From Avena insularis (taxonomy: Eukaryota > Streptophyta > Magnoliopsida > Poales > Poaceae): a stretch of 64,000 nt of DNA. Within the stretch, counting starts at the first letter, position 1; the number at the start of each line of letters is the position of its first letter. Where the stretch lies: assembly GCA_023614405.1 (NCBI GenBank), contig CM042697.1:472546792-472610791 (forward strand), read 5' to 3'. The notes beneath the pieces were generated by a model. That model searched no databases. It was not told where the DNA came from and saw only the letters and a list, made by a program, of their open reading frames with translations. Below, in pieces: positions 46,115 through 59,204 of this stretch. The position numbers were made by a program, and so were the translations under genes.

Positions 46115-48061
46115 TTCATCATCAAGTTTGGCATCCCCTTGGCTTGTTCCAAGCTTGGGGGTGCCGCGGTATCACCACCATTATCTTTTATCTTTTACCT
46201 TTTTAGTGGATTCATATATTTGGTAGAGAGGTTATCTTATAGTTTGGTTTGCATGTAGAAGTATCTCTCCTTTAGTTGATTATCTATGTATCCCTTGGTG
46301 TGAGTGCCTTTATTGGAATATTAATGAGAAGTTTCATCTTTTACTTTTTGTACTTATTATTTTAGTTTGCAATCTCTATTATATGATGGATCTTGTTGAT
46401 CAGTATTGGTATCACTTTGGGAGCATCAAGTGGATCTAAATTAGTTTTGGCAAACCGAGTTCTAGTTAGTAGCAACACTTTTTGAGAAAAAGATGAAAAA
46501 GAGAAAAAAGCTTACATGTATTTTGTATCATTTATCTTCTTTCTTGTTGGCTAATAAGCTTAGTATTATTTATTTAAGATCTTTTGTGTCTTCAAGGAAG
46601 ATTTCATGTTTGGCTTTATTACTTGTATGTTTGTTTGTTTCTTTCAACTCTCTCGCTTGCTACCCAGCCTAGCTAGCCAAAAACCTGTTTTGAGAAGGCA
46701 TACTTCTCATGTTTCCAATCCCTTTGAACCAAAATCTTTGGCATTTGTGTCCACCATATCTACCTATTAGCAATTGCTAATCCAAGCAAATTCTCAAGCT
46801 TCATCTATCTTTTGAATTAAAAAATATTTTGTTATGTGAAAACTAGTGAGTAAAGCTCTCACGAACTTGATGGCACACCTTATTTTCTTGCCCCTAATAG
46901 ACTTGAACCATTGTGTCATCGAAGTTGTATATTCTTGCATCTATACGTTGGAATTAGCAGAACCGTGCCGTCATGGGGAACGCTTTCAACATTGCACTTG
47001 TACCTTGTACACAGTTGATGTCGTGCTCTTTTGTCTGTGGATGTCAACGGTGTGAAATAAAGAGGGAACATGTAAGTCCATGGAGTCTGTATTTTGTGTT
47101 AGAGAAACACTTGGGCCGCTAGCCTAAGCCATGCCTAATCATGGTGGAAACTTGCAGCATCACCATAGTGAGTTATCTATGAAGCATCCTCAATAAAAAG
47201 CTGTGCACATAGTAAATAAAAAGATCACTAAGATGCTCATTGTGTGCTTGCCTTGTCATTTTGGTTATGGGATAGCTCCTGTACCATGTGCAAGGGGTAC
47301 CCGTTGGCGGTTCTCTATGATACGCATGTACTTACAATCACAAGAACTTACCGGTAACTGAAGTTGAGTAGCATGAAGAGTGGCCCTCATATTCAAGGGA
47401 CATGAGATTGCCAACTTATATTTCATCAAGCATATACTCCATCTTTGTGCACTTTAACCTTAATCATCTCAAGATGCCTATGATAGGGGCAGTGAGGGCT
47501 CAAAGCTAGTAAGTATCATAATCTTTTGGAAGCTCTTTATGACTTGTAATCCCGCCTACCCTCCATGAAGGGACCTTTCTCCTATTTTCCAAGTTGAGTC
47601 AGTAAACCTACTTCCTCTCTATCTCCAGCAAGCATTTGAGTTGTTCTGTTTCAAACATTCATATGGTGATTTATTCAGTCATGTTCTTATTCTTCCTTGT
47701 TTGCACAAAACTCTTATCTATTGAGTATTACTTTGAAAGCCTTCATTGAAAAACCTTTTTGAGCAAAGAGTGCTCCTGTTATAAAACTTATACAAAAAGC
47801 TATTTGTGAAACTGTTTGCCAGCTGTTCTCTGACCAGGAACAAGAGTTTGCCAATTCCAATTATGATTTATCTTTATGCATCTCTATTGTGACTCTTGTA
47901 CTTGTTGCAAGCTAAGTTATATAATGGTGAGTTGCTTTCTTCTATGAGTTGTGTAATGGTAAGTGTGATGCTTCTTGTCCGTATTCTTTTATCGACACTT
48001 CACTCCATAAACCTGTGGACATGTTTACTGAGCGTTTGCCGCTGGGGACAAGCGAAGGTCT
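46115..48061 (+). other. Non-coding 3' internal region of element A
   Basis: AT-rich sequence without a supported frame. Its last 700 bp are homologous, in inverted orientation, to 31939-32619 of element G. No RT, RNase H or integrase motif was found in any frame. Confidence 0.6.
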
Positions 48062-48076
48062 AAGCTTGGGGGGAGT
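48062..48076 (+). other. Polypurine tract of element A
   Basis: AAGCTTGGGGGGAGT directly precedes the TGATACGTCC of the 3' LTR. Confidence 0.8.
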
Positions 48077-49341
48077 TGATACGTCCAATTTTCATCACCA
48101 TTCTATATCATAATTTGCCTCTATTCATTGATATATGTCTTATTATGAGGTATTGCTTATGTATTTTCCACTATTTTTGCATGTTGGATGATTCATGGAG
48201 AGGATGAACTGCTGGAGTCTGGATTTTGGTGGAAAAGGAGGTTTTTCAATGCAATTTCGCGAAGATCAGAAAAATACCAGAAAAATATGGGAAAATTATA
48301 TTTTCCCGAAAGATTGAGGAAGCCAGAAAGGGAGGCAAAGAAGGGCCACATGGGGCCCACATCCCCTAGGCATGGGCCCACCTTGCCCCGCGCCTAGGGC
48401 AGGTGTGGCCCACCTGCCTGGCGTACGACTCCGCCCTCTCGCCTATATCTTCCTCACGGAACCCTAACACCAGGGGAGCGAACACAGATAGATTTGCGCC
48501 GCCTATGCGGGGTGAAAAACACCGAGAGAGAAAGATCTCTCCGGCAGACAGATTTCTATCGGGGGAATTCCTTCCCGTAGAGGGGAGATCGTCGCCATCA
48601 ACACCATCATCAAGCTAGGCTTCATTGGGATCATCATCATTATCATCATCCACACCATCATCTCCACCAGCACCATCATCACCACTCCGTCCTGCTGTAA
48701 CAATTGTGTTGGATATTGCTTTAGTTCTTAGGGAAAACTTTCCCGGTGTTAATTACTATTGTAGTTGATGCTTGTGAGTGGAACCATTGGATTATTTTTT
48801 TATGTTCAGGTTGTTATTCATCATCATATCATCTATGATCTTGATCCATATGATATCTCATGAGTAGTTCGTTTAGTTCTTAAGGACATGGGAGAAATCA
48901 TGTTGTTATTAGTGGATATGTGTTGAGTTATTATTCAATGGTTTAGTATTTAAGTTGTGGTGCTATTCTTCTAATGGTGTCATGCGAACGTCGACTACAT
49001 GATACTTCACCATTTATGGGCCTAGGGGAATGCATTGTGTATTTGGCTACTAATTGTGGGGTTGCCGGAGTGACAGAAACCTGAACCCCTGTTAGGACAC
49101 CTTTGCATAAGGGAGCGTACGATCTCAGAGTTTAAGGCTGTGGTTAGGTTTATATCTTAATTACTTTCCTGTAGTTGTGGATGCTTGCAGGGGGTTTAAT
49201 CACAAGTATGTATTAGTCCAAGTAAGGTCGGTAAATTAGCACAGGTTCACCCACACAACACTTACAACACCAAATAAGAGTACTCAGCTATATGAAGCGA
49301 AAGCACTTGACAGAATTCCCATGTGTCCTCGAGAACGTTTG
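48077..49341 (+). repeat. 3' LTR of element A, interrupted by D
   Basis: It matches the 5' LTR from its TGATACGTCC start through GACAGAATTCCCATGTG and breaks at ...AACGTTTG, where the 5' copy continues AACCGTTTGGTCC. The break coincides with the TG tip of D, so the last ~240 bp of the LTR were displaced beyond the window. ATC-triplet number differs between the copies (48629-48672 versus 33173-33215). Confidence 0.8.
49337..49341 (+). other. Probable left target duplication GTTTG of element D
   Basis: The five bases before the TG tip of D. They belong to the interrupted A LTR; the partner copy would lie outside the window. Confidence 0.55.
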
Positions 49342-51796
49342 TGTAGAGGGAGTGACCTTCAAATAAGGTAGAGTCCCCTGTGTATACAATGCTAGTCCCT
49401 GGATCAATAGCTAGCATCCACAGTTAAGATGTAATATCAAGAAACAAAGGTCATAACATAACTTTATAACTAGGAATAACATAATCTTATTACATCATAC
49501 ATAGCTCAATTGGCTATTACATTACATTGCAGCGGAATAACTAAAAGTATGGGTCCTTCATCTTCAAAGTGCCACAGGCAGACATGCTGGTTGTAGACTT
49601 TGTATTCCTAATCTATCAATCTTCACTATAAACAAACAAACCTGCAACATTACAAGTTACAGCCACAAGGGTCAATACATTGGAATTGTATTGGCAAGTT
49701 TCACTTCTATGTAGATTATGAGTGGATCCTATCATTACATGCATTTTTGGTTAAGTAGGGTTTAAGGCTCCTTTGCATAAAGCAATATTTTACCCTATCT
49801 CTTCAAAATGGTTTTTTAAACTTTGATCAAATCTTTGAAAAATCCCTTGGCAAAACCCAAGTGTTTAAGTTGTTAACAAAATCTCCTTGCCCACCTTGGT
49901 AACCCCAAGTGTTCAAGTTTTCAACAAGATATCTTGATCACATTGGTAACCCCAAGTGCATCAAGTTTTCAACAAAATCTCTTGATCACCTTGGTAACCC
50001 CAAGTGCATCAAGTTTTATCAATCTCTTGAACTCCTTGGTACCCCCAAGTGTTCAAGTTTTTATTTTAGAAGTTGGAATGTCGAGATTTCCCATAGTTCA
50101 AACTTTAGTTGCTCAGTATTGTCCATAACCGGGGACACGACTAAGTACTTAGATTTTATTATCTTCTGCAGAAGTAGTACACTTTACCCACATGTCACAA
50201 TCCCATCTTGTTGCCACCAGTGGCCACTGGATTAGTGCTCACCAAGATGGAGTACTGGCAGATTGAGAATGTGACGAAGTCTTTCCAAAAGGTCCTCCCA
50301 TACACCATTGCTAGCTTGTCTTCAGCACCCATGTAGGATTCCAGGTCCCCATGTCCAGTAAACTGAAGACAATGCATGAGTCTTCCCAAAGTAGTTGACT
50401 AAGCCAGAGCCATAATAGCATGTGGTTGCACACGAAAGCCACAATTGGAGAAACATGTTCAATCTCTAAGTTTCCTAGGTGGTTTTCTTTTGGAGCACAA
50501 CACAAAGGGATTACCATAGACATGGTTCCTTTTGTTGCCACCTTCTCCAAAACTTAAAGTATCCTCCACCTAGGTGGTTCATTGAGTCCTTGTTTTATTA
50601 TATAAAACACAAGTCCTTTTCTCAACCTTTGTAAAATCTCAACATGTATCTCTTTTCAAAAAATATAGCATGGCTAAGCATGTAATCACTACATTGTTTT
50701 CACTAAGGAATGTATAGGGTATCCTATTAAGATTTAGCATAGCATAAGTATAAAATTATTTTCATGCATGTTTCAAAATCCACTAAGTATAATGAAAAAT
50801 AGTAGGACTTTTGAATGATAGTGTAACTTGCCTTTTTGGTAGGGAATGTTTGGTTCACTCCTTGATCTTGCTAGTCTCACACTTTTCTAACTTCACTACA
50901 AGTCAATCAAGCAAACACAATATCAACAAGCATTCCAAACCATTAATCAATCAAACAATTTCACACACATAAAACAATGGGATCTAAGTCATGCATGTAA
51001 GCATGCAAAGAATGGTTTTATTTGTAAAGATGGTCTCCACTAGGCTTCTAAACTTGGTAAGGCTCAAGGTGGTCATTTTCCAAAGTGGCAAAGTCATTTG
51101 TAAAAAGGGGTTTTGCCCAAAACTATTTTTAAATCCATTCATCATTTTATGTGGTAGAAAAATATTTTTATCAAAGCAACAACTTTAAGTTGTTCACAAA
51201 ATAAGTTGTTGTTTCTCAAAACTTGGTGCTTAGGGTCAGTAGGTTTGATCCATAACATTTTCCCAAAGTTTTTATTCCAAAACCATCTTCATAATAAAAC
51301 CATTATTTTTATTTTACTAGAAATGGACTAAACTAATTAATCTATCCTAAACTTCACCAAATCCATTTTCAAAACCATGGGTTGGTTCCTAGGGTCAGTA
51401 ATTTTCACAACAAAACATTTTGCAAAGGTTTTAACCCTAAAATCATTTTTGAATAATTTTTCTAATCTAAACAAGCACACAATGTTTCTGCAAAAACAAA
51501 CAATCTAGCAGATACTATTTACTAAACCAAAGGCATGGCTGGCTAGGGCTTGCTCCACTGATTCCAACGGTATCAAATTTGTAATTTTTGGACGTGTGGA
51601 TCAAAAGTTATAGGGTTTTCAATTTCATACCTAAATCAGATTTCAAACTTCTGTTTTAATTTAGAACAGGCCACGCGTCACTTCGTCATTTGCTGGTACC
51701 GGTTCGGCCGGATCGACTCTGCGGCACGTTGGATCTAAATAGATCGCATGGTCCAGAAAGCGTACCCCTTCGGTGTTTAAGTGATCTATAGCGAGC
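49342..51796 (-). repeat. LTR of element D (relative of B, minus strand), cut by C
   Basis: The plus strand starts TGTAGAGGGAGTGACC, the reverse of an LTR 3' end, and continues as a reversed relative of the B LTR. Examples are GGACTAGCAT in reverse near 49391-49400, the TAAGATGTAATATCAAGAAA block near 49423-49442, and the CACGTGGCC/CACGCGTGGC region near 51670. About 2.45 kb, roughly the U5-side half, is present before C interrupts at 51797. Its U5 tip resembles the B 3' LTR, not the B 5' LTR. It has no coding content. Confidence 0.75.
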
Positions 51797-54700
51797 TGTA
51801 ACATCCCAAAAATCATGTTTCAAAAACTCATTCATTTCATCCTTGCATCATTCATTCATATAGGGTTTTTCTCAAAATCATTTAGAGGCAGAAGTTTGAG
51901 CTATGATTTCATGTGGGCAAATTGTCTCAATTGGCCATCACCCTTTGGGATTTGATTGTCTATGAACTTGTTTGCTTGCCTCCATGGTTGGAAAGGCTAG
52001 GTGAAGCTTTTAACCCAAGATTCAAAATTTAGAAATAGTTTCAAAACCCTATTTCAAATATTTGCAAACTAGAGCAAATCTACTTTTGAAACCCAAGCTT
52101 GACCAAGCCCTTGCTAGTAACCACATGGTCATCCGACGTTTTTAAACCCACGTAACCCCGCAAAATCCCCAAAGCAGTTTGAATTCAAAAGGATTTGAAT
52201 TCATATCAAATTCTATTCAGAAAATGGAATTAGAAAAAGAAAAGGAATTCTCAAAAGAAAAGGGCCGAGCGGCCAGAATCTGGCCCAGCAGCGGATCAAG
52301 CCCAGCAAGCCCACCCGGGATCTCCTTATTCTCACACGCTGAAAGACGCGTTAAGTCGCCATGATGACCCCACCGCCACCTCACACTTTTCGCCGACGAA
52401 GCGGTTCGGTCCACGCCGCCTCGTTTTCCCCAGCACCGCGACGACCACGCCGCTGCAGCAGTTGATGGCCGGTAATGGCGCTGCGCGAATGGGCATTTAT
52501 CCTCGAGCGCTTCGTCGATTCGCTATAAGATCCTCTCGCGATCTTTTTCCCCCAAACACCTCACTCACTCCGCCACCAGTTGTCCTCAATCAGCTTTGCC
52601 CCGCCGCAGTAGCCTCTCCGGCGATCGATTCCGTGAGTCCAGAACTCCCTCCGCCTCTCGTTCTAATCTGACTCAGCGGTCTTGGCGCACCTCCGACCTC
52701 ACTAGTCCGTCTTGTATCGCTTCTGTGTCGCCGGTTCCACTTGATACCGCGAGCACCGACGGCGACATCTACTCGACGAAGTTTTTCCGGAAGGTACATC
52801 ACCGCTTTTCCGTTCACGCCACTACTTCTTTGACCTCGTGAATCTAACCGTGTCTCGCTTTGCCTTTTGGGTGATCCACAATGACGCCCACGACGACCAC
52901 CCGACGCACCCGACGCCGCCATTTAACTCCGGTGAGCAATCGCAGCGTGCCGAGCGCCTTTGACCAACCGCAGTACGACGAAGCTTGCGTGACCTCCTGA
53001 GCCCGTGAGCTACTCTTTCTCCTCTCCGCTCAGATTGCCGGTAACGCCATCGACCGACAGTTCCGCTGGCCGTAGCCGCCCGCCCGCCGCTTCTGGCCGT
53101 AGAAATAGCAGCCGTTAGATCTCAGATCGAGCGCTAGGATAGATCCACTTAACTCAAGCGGTACGCGATCTGAGCCGCCAGATTTCATTTAGATCCAGCG
53201 GTCAGACGCTCGATCCGCATTTAACCGCACGGGCGAATAAGAACATGACGCGTGGCTAGGTTAGATCTGAAAATAGAATTTAAAAACAGATTTTGATCCA
53301 GTTTTCAAATGCCAATATCTTTTGAATGCCACGTTGGATTTTTGCAAACTTTATACCGCTCGATTCAGAAAACAAGACCTTTCTGCCTATCCTTTTGTTT
53401 AGCAAATAGTAACCATTAGTTTGGCTTAAATTACAGAAACTTGTTTGAGGCCTTTTTGAGTATAGATTTAGTTTAGTATTTTGTTTTAGGGTTATTTAAG
53501 TTGTCTTGGCTATTTTGTGACTTGTTTAGTTTCTGTATTCATGCACTTGCTTGGTTGAGTTTTCAAAAATCATCACTTGGTAGATTCATGCATGCATGCA
53601 TTCATAATATTTTTGTTTGTATATATTTGTGTGTAATTGTGTGCTAAAACTTTGTGTGTAGATTTTGCTAGTGATTGTGATTGTGACGAGTGCTACTCTC
53701 CACACTACCAAGGCAAGTGATATCTTCATGAATATTCCATACCTATATTTTATACTTGCATTAGATATATTTTGTTAGGACTTGCATGCTACTTTTGTCA
53801 ATTGATGATGGGAAATCCTATTTAGAATAGAATGCTAGAATTGCTAGGAAAATTCCCTAAGGATAAGTTGCCATGCCATGCTTAGCCTAGCTACTAGAAA
53901 ACAAGGGTGGTTTATATATTCACACTATGGAAAAATATTCTAAGTCTAAGGACTTGTTTTTATTTAACAAAACAACTAAGTTAATGAATCACCTGGGTGG
54001 AATGGAAAGAATGGGATATGTTGAGTGGTTACACAAGGCCAGGGGTACTGTGAACCTTGTGTATCTCACTTGTGGATGGCCACCCAGAACAAAGAGATTT
54101 GAGTTGTCAAATGTTGAGAAGCTTCAAGTGCAACCACTTGGTAATATGGGCTCTACCATGATCTTAGGATGCTGGAACTTAGTCTCTTGGACAAGGTGGT
54201 AGATGGGATGATAGGTTGGAGCGTCCATTTGACTAAGGAAAGGCTATCAAGGATCATGTCTTGGGAAACCAAGGCTTGTGGGGAAAGTGCACCACCTCTG
54301 CAGAGTGTAAAACCTAAGTACTTAGCCATGTCCCTGGTAAAGGACAATTTGAGCATCAAGACATGGAAACTTCAAGAATCTCATCACTCCAATTTCTGAA
54401 TAAAACTTGTGGGTGAACAAGGGTTAAAGGATCTTCAGTCTTTGATTGGTAGATGCCCTGAGTGGATCTTCAGTCTTTGATTGGTAGATACCTTGGGATA
54501 GTCTTTGCCAAACAAAAACTTAGTGTTTTCAAAAAGTTAAGGAAAAATCTATTTTGAGCAATGCAAGCCTAAGCTCCACTAGCCAAATGCATATAGAATT
54601 ATAGTCCACTTAAAATATACTAAGGTATCACTTGCCAATACTATTCCAAAGTATTGACCCTCTGTGGCTGTAACTTATGATGTTGCAGGTTACTCTGATG

Positions 54701-54965
54701 ATGAATAGGAGTCATGAGTCTACACTCAACATGCTTTCCTGTGGCACATGAAGATGAAGACTTATGTTTATTTACATATTCCATAAACTCTTGTATTAGG
54801 CCTTTGGCCATGAGTTGTAAAAGACTATGTTTTATCTCTGGAATGACTGTAATAAACGACCTTTGTATCTGTGTACTTCATCTTAAACTGTGGATGCTAG
54901 CATTGATCCAGGGACTAGCATTGCAATCACAGGGATCTTTTCCTTTAATAAGGAGGGATCTTACA
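51797..54965 (+). repeat. 5' LTR of element C
   Basis: It starts TGTAACATCCCAAAAATCAT and ends GAGGGATCTTACA, 3169 bp. The 3' LTR at 61217 matches with small indels, concentrated in the GC-rich part (52250-53110 against 61680-62500). The downstream half shares long blocks with the B LTR. Frames within it are repeated in the 3' LTR and are not genes. Confidence 0.92.
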
Positions 54966-54967
54966 GA

Positions 54968-54979
54968 TGGTATCAGAGC
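54968..54979 (+). other. Primer binding site of C (initiator tRNA-Met type)
   Basis: TGGTATCAGAGC two bases after the LTR end. Following leader bases (CACTGTGTTGCCTGTAGGAT) nearly match those of B. Confidence 0.9.
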
Positions 54980-55142
54980 ACTGTGTTGCCTGTAGGATTA
55001 TGACCCTAGGATTGGAAACCACTAAGGAAAAAAATTTAACTTCTTCTACACTTGTCTATTCTTCTCAGAACTTTTCTAATCTTCTCATTCTCATCTCTAT
55101 TTGTAGATGAACTCCAACTAAGCCGTGAAGAAAGGACCACTC

Positions 55143-56606
55143 ATGACCATGACCTTGGAGTGTGAGACTGAGTTTACTAAGATTCTCAAGGACCTCATGG
55201 AAACCATGGGAGTACATGGTGCAAAAAGGTACAAGGGCTTTCCAAAGTGATGGAGGATGGAGTGAGTATTGGTGGGTGCAACTTCACTTGTACAAGAATA
55301 AGGAAGACAACCACAAAGAAAGGGGCTTCTGCATGTACACCAACACTTTTATGCACACCACATTCTTTGAGTCAGCAAAAGAAGCAGCTTGGAAGACTAT
55401 CAAGGAACTAAGTGCTAGAGTCAAGTGCAAGATGCTCAACCTCCAAAAAGACTTAGAGAAAGAGAAGGAACATACCCAAGAGTTGGAAATCACCAACCAA
55501 TCCTTAAGAGGAGATATTATAGACTTAGTGATAGAAGCATGTGAACAAGATAGGGTGATTGCCACTAGGAACATTGTGTTAGCCACCAGATCCAATGAGA
55601 TAGGATTGTAAGCGCATTTCGTTAGTTGGACCACCACCTATCACCTTATTTTCCAAAATGATACCTTAAATAAGTTTGAACCTTGGATGATGTAATGGAT
55701 TCTTGTATGCATGACTTGTATGATTTTTGTGTGTCCCAAGAATGTGTTTGAATGTTTGTCTTGTTTATCTTAAATTGTGTTGTTCTAACTTTTTCAATCT
55801 TATAAATAGATGCCTATTGCCATCAAAGACTGTTGAGGAGTTCCAGTTACCTGCTTTGGTCCTCGTATCGTAGAGCTTACTACTTTACTCGATCTCCTCT
55901 TCCTATCATTACGGTGCACCCACTCACCAAGTTTGAGAGGAAGGATCTTTGGGGCTTCAAGGTGAACCAGACGCCAGATCGAGCCTACTACGGAGGCCAT
56001 CGCCTTCAAGCTTATGCACGATGACAGGAGAGAGGCATGGAGGTTGTCATGCAGGATCTGATAGGACGACTATTAGGACGCCACTCCCGATAGGTTAGAG
56101 GCATCACTTCCACGCCTTAAGGCGTGATGATGACGGAGAGTCCATTGACTTTGAGGACGACTCGAGGGTCACAGCAGAGCCGATACGCCTGTACCTCCAG
56201 GACTTAGAGACTCTTAATAGGCACGTGGATACCGATAGGACCAACGTCATGCTTAGTAATGACGAGCTCTAGGTGCAGCTTCGCGAGAAGGACAAGCTCT
56301 TCGCGCAGCAGGACGAGATAGTCAAGGAGATGGAGGCGAAGTTCGAGACCCAAGACCGTAAGTTCAAGAGTCAAGAGAAGCGTGTCCAGGATAGGAACAA
56401 GAGGATTCGTGATATGACCGAGGAACTGCAGTCCAAGGACTTCGAGTTAGAGCAAAGCAGAGACAAAGCTGATTGAGAGGCTTGCCCTGAAGAGGGCTCT
56501 CAAGGCCAAGATCGACTCTTTGACCACTACCATCGAGGAGAACAAGACCGCAATGGAGAACACAGGTCTTACCTTTGTCGAGGAAGAGATTGATGCCGAC
56601 GAGTAG
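55143..56606 (+). pseudogene. Pre-gag ORF (ORF0-like) of element C, broken
   Basis: A start at 55143 (MTMTLECETEFTK) shifts frame near 55245 into a segment with WWVQLHLYKNKEDNHKERG and a Glu/Lys-rich helix (LQKDLEKEKEHTQELEI), which ends at 55611. After about 200 bp of AT-rich, possibly intron-like sequence ending ATAAATAG, coding character resumes. It includes SIDFEDDSRVTAEPIRLYL and a long coiled coil at 56273-56476 with KEMEAKFETQDRKFKSQEK. An additional ORF between LTR and gag (ORF0) is known from rice RIRE3-type gypsy elements. Homology to those is inferred from position, a WxVxLH-type motif and coiled coils. Its function is not established. Frameshifts and stops make this copy dead. Confidence 0.5.
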
Positions 56607-56837
56607 ATTTGACTACTCAGTTATCTTTATTTACCGCACCTGTTATTTGTGAACTTATTATTGGACCATCCGACATGTGGATGGCTTGCCACTTGTGTGT
56701 TTGTACTTTGAGACTTTTGTTATCTTGTTGTTTAGCTTTTATCCTAGTGTTGCTTGCTATGTGTTTGCTTGTGCAATGTATTGTGCATAAATCATGTAAG
56801 GGTATCTCATTCTTATCTCTATATGAATAAACCACAG

Positions 56838-57820
56838 ATGCCTCCCCGTCGCGCAAACACCAACCCCAACCCCAACATTACCCTGGAAATGCAACAAATG
56901 ATGAATGCACAAACACAGCTTGTGCAAATGATGACGACGTCAATCCAGAACCAGAACAACAACAACCCCAATAACAATAACAACAATAACAACAACAACC
57001 CTCCAGGTTTTGATATGCTTACCAGACGAAAGGCCCGAGGCCAGCTAAGTTTTCGGAACGATCGATCCCATGGTGGCCAATGATTGGCACGTTATGTGAA
57101 CAAAGACTTAGTGACCGTGGGATGCACAGATGCTGAAAAGGTCGTTCGCAGACATCTCATTGGAAGGACCAGCCACGATGGTGGGACAACTTCCATTACC
57201 ACGCCTATTGATGAGGTGACTTGGGCTATCTTTGAAGATGGATTTCAGATTACTCATATCTCACCGTATGATGAGCTAAAAAGAAGGAATTTCACAATCA
57301 AGCGCCACCACAGCGTGGCTGAATATATTGAAGAGTTCAACAATCATGCGCTTATGCACCGGATGAGGTTGACATCGATGCCAAAAGGAAGGAAAAGTTT
57401 CGAAGGCTTGAATGACGAACTGAATTTGCAAATGTCTGTGGCATATGTTCCAACTTATCGATCCGTGTGACAAGGCTGTTATTGTGGAGAATAAAATGAA
57501 GCAAGTCGAGAGTAGAAAAGGAAACACTGACAAGCATAGCTCAGATCGCCTCTCATAAACGATCTCACTATGATGATAGTGTCACCAGATCCCACAAGCA
57601 TGGGAAGTTTAACAAGCACCATTAACCACAACCATTATGACAACAAGCATCATCGCAGTCATGACAATGATAAGTACAAGAACCACAAGAGTGGATATAA
57701 GAGCCACCATAGTGGAAGTGGAAGTGGAAGTGGAAGTCAACCTAAGAAGGACAACAAAAGTTGAATGCTTCAAATGCAAGAAGCTGGACATTATGCTAAT
57801 GAGTGTCCCGAGAAGAAAGT
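56838..57820 (+). pseudogene. Gag of element C (capsid and zinc knuckle), broken
   Basis: The ATG at 56838 opens MPPRRANTNPNPNITLEM, then MNAQTQLVQMM and a poly-Asn stretch coded by an AAC/AAT repeat (about 56950-57000). An in-frame TGA lies at 57081-57083; the same frame continues to 57470 with capsid-type RRNFTIKRHHSVAEYIEEFN. Later, in other frames, come a (GGAAGT)n-coded Gly-Ser run and one zinc knuckle beginning ECFKCKK near 57766, split by a frameshift before its HYANEC half. Gag would form the particle and bind the RNA. The N-terminal QTQL segment resembles that of the B protein. Confidence 0.8.
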
Positions 57821-57899
57821 TGAAGGACCTATCAAGCCCAATCCTTTTCAAAGGACAGGTTAAACACATTAATGTGGAGGAGGTCTATGAAGAACCCGA

Positions 57900-58200
57900 T
57901 GCGTTGTCGGTAAGTTCAGACTCAATTCCATCTCAGCATTTGTACTCTTTGACACTGGTGCATCTCATTCATTCATATCAAAAGCATTTGTTGATATAAA
58001 TGGGTTTGCATCTGAAAACATTGGGTGTCCGATAAAAGTTAGCTCTCCGGAGGGGATATGATAGTGAGTCTTGGATGCCGGATCTAGTCATAGAGATCGG
58101 AAAACATAAGTTTCAGAAACCTAATAATCCTAAATTCCCAAGGATTGGATGTAATTTTGGGAATGGATTGGATGGCTAAGTATGAGGGAGTACTAGATTG
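57900..58200 (+). pseudogene. Aspartic protease region of element C
   Basis: One frame reads LFDTGASHSFISKAF near 57947-57992, an intact DTG active-site loop of a gypsy protease, which would cut gag-pol. Flanking frames shift, and the downstream DVILGMDWM-type segment (near 58150-58180, GMDWMAKYEG) lies in another frame. The catalytic motif is intact but the gene is not. Confidence 0.8.
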
Positions 58201-58329
58201 TGCAAATCGCACAATTTCACTCACAACCCCAAGGTAAGAGGATAACATTTAAGTCCAATTTTAAGTCTAAAGGAAGCAAGCTAAATTCTCTTAAGGGGTT
58301 AGCATGGACAATGTGCCAATTGTGTGTGA

Positions 58330-59190
58330 ATATCCGGATGTGTTTCCTAAGAATTACCAGAATGCCACCAGATAGAGATGTGGAGTTTATAATAGATTTG
58401 GTACCGTGTTCGACCAAGAGCAAAGAGGCCTTATAAAATGTCGGTTGATTTAACTTAAGGAACTCAAGAAACAACTTGGAGAACAATTGCAGAAAGGATT
58501 CATCCAGCCAAGTTCTTCATCTTGGGGAGCTCCAGCTTTGTTCAGAGAGAAGAGAGACAGAACTCAAAGGTTATGCATAGATTACCGCTCTCAACGAGGT
58601 AACCATCAAGAACAAGTATCCTTTGCCAAGAATAAACGACTTGTTTGATCAGCTAGAAGGAGCATGTGTGTTCTCAAGATTGATCTTCGGTCGCTATTTT
58701 CAACTCAAGATAAGAGAGCAAGACATACCTAAAACAGCATTCACCACAAGGTATGGATTGTATGAATACACCGTGATGCCTTTTGGTTTAACCAATGCTC
58801 CAAAGATACTTCATGAATATGATGAACAAAGTGTTCATGGAATTTCTCGACAAGTTCGTTGTCGCTTTCATAGATGACATCTTAGTCTACTCCAAGAGCA
58901 AGGAAGAGCATGAAAGACATCTATGCTTGATACTTGAGAAACTAAGGAACATAAGCTTTATGCCAAATTCAGCAAGTGTGAGTTTTGGTTAGAGGAAGTT
59001 GGATTTCTTGGTCACGTTATGACAAAGGATGGTGTAGCAATGATCCCGCTAAAGTTTCTACTGTGATGTAATGGAAAACTCCTAAGAACGTAAAGAGGTT
59101 CGTAGTTTCCTTGGTTTAGCAGGTTACTACGTAAGATTCATTGAAATTTTTTCTAAGGTTGCTAAACCAATGATGTAATTGTTAAAGAAA
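58330..59190 (+). pseudogene. Reverse transcriptase of element C, broken
   Basis: Pieces in different frames read PPDRDVEFIIDL (upstream connector), GFIQPSSS and WGAPALF, then [47 protein letters not shown], and [15 protein letters not shown] (near 58868-58910), where FIDD is the catalytic box typical of gypsy RT. A further segment, SLGLAGYY-like, lies near 59110-59130. The Asp pair is retained. At least four frameshifts or stops break the domain. Confidence 0.85.
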
Positions 59191-59204
59191 GATAAGAAAT
59201 TTGC

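Larger units (their letters stand above)
32620..49341 (+). mobile_element. Gypsy element A (gag-protease only), interrupted by E and D
   Basis: A has a 5' LTR (32620-34125), a tRNA-Asp-type PBS, gag and protease relics split by copia element E, a coiled-coil ORF, a polypurine tract and the start of a 3' LTR (48077-49341). The LTR is then cut by element D, and the remainder is beyond the window. The 3.9 kb between protease and 3' LTR show no RT, RNase H or integrase, so A looks non-autonomous. PBS and layout suggest an Athila-related group. A is inserted into G. Confidence 0.75.

Noticed and set aside
57565..57869. Minus-strand Ser/Thr- and Val-rich frames near the gag end of C
   Set aside because: Shadows of the GGAAGT-type repeat that codes the Gly-Ser run of gag on the plus strand.
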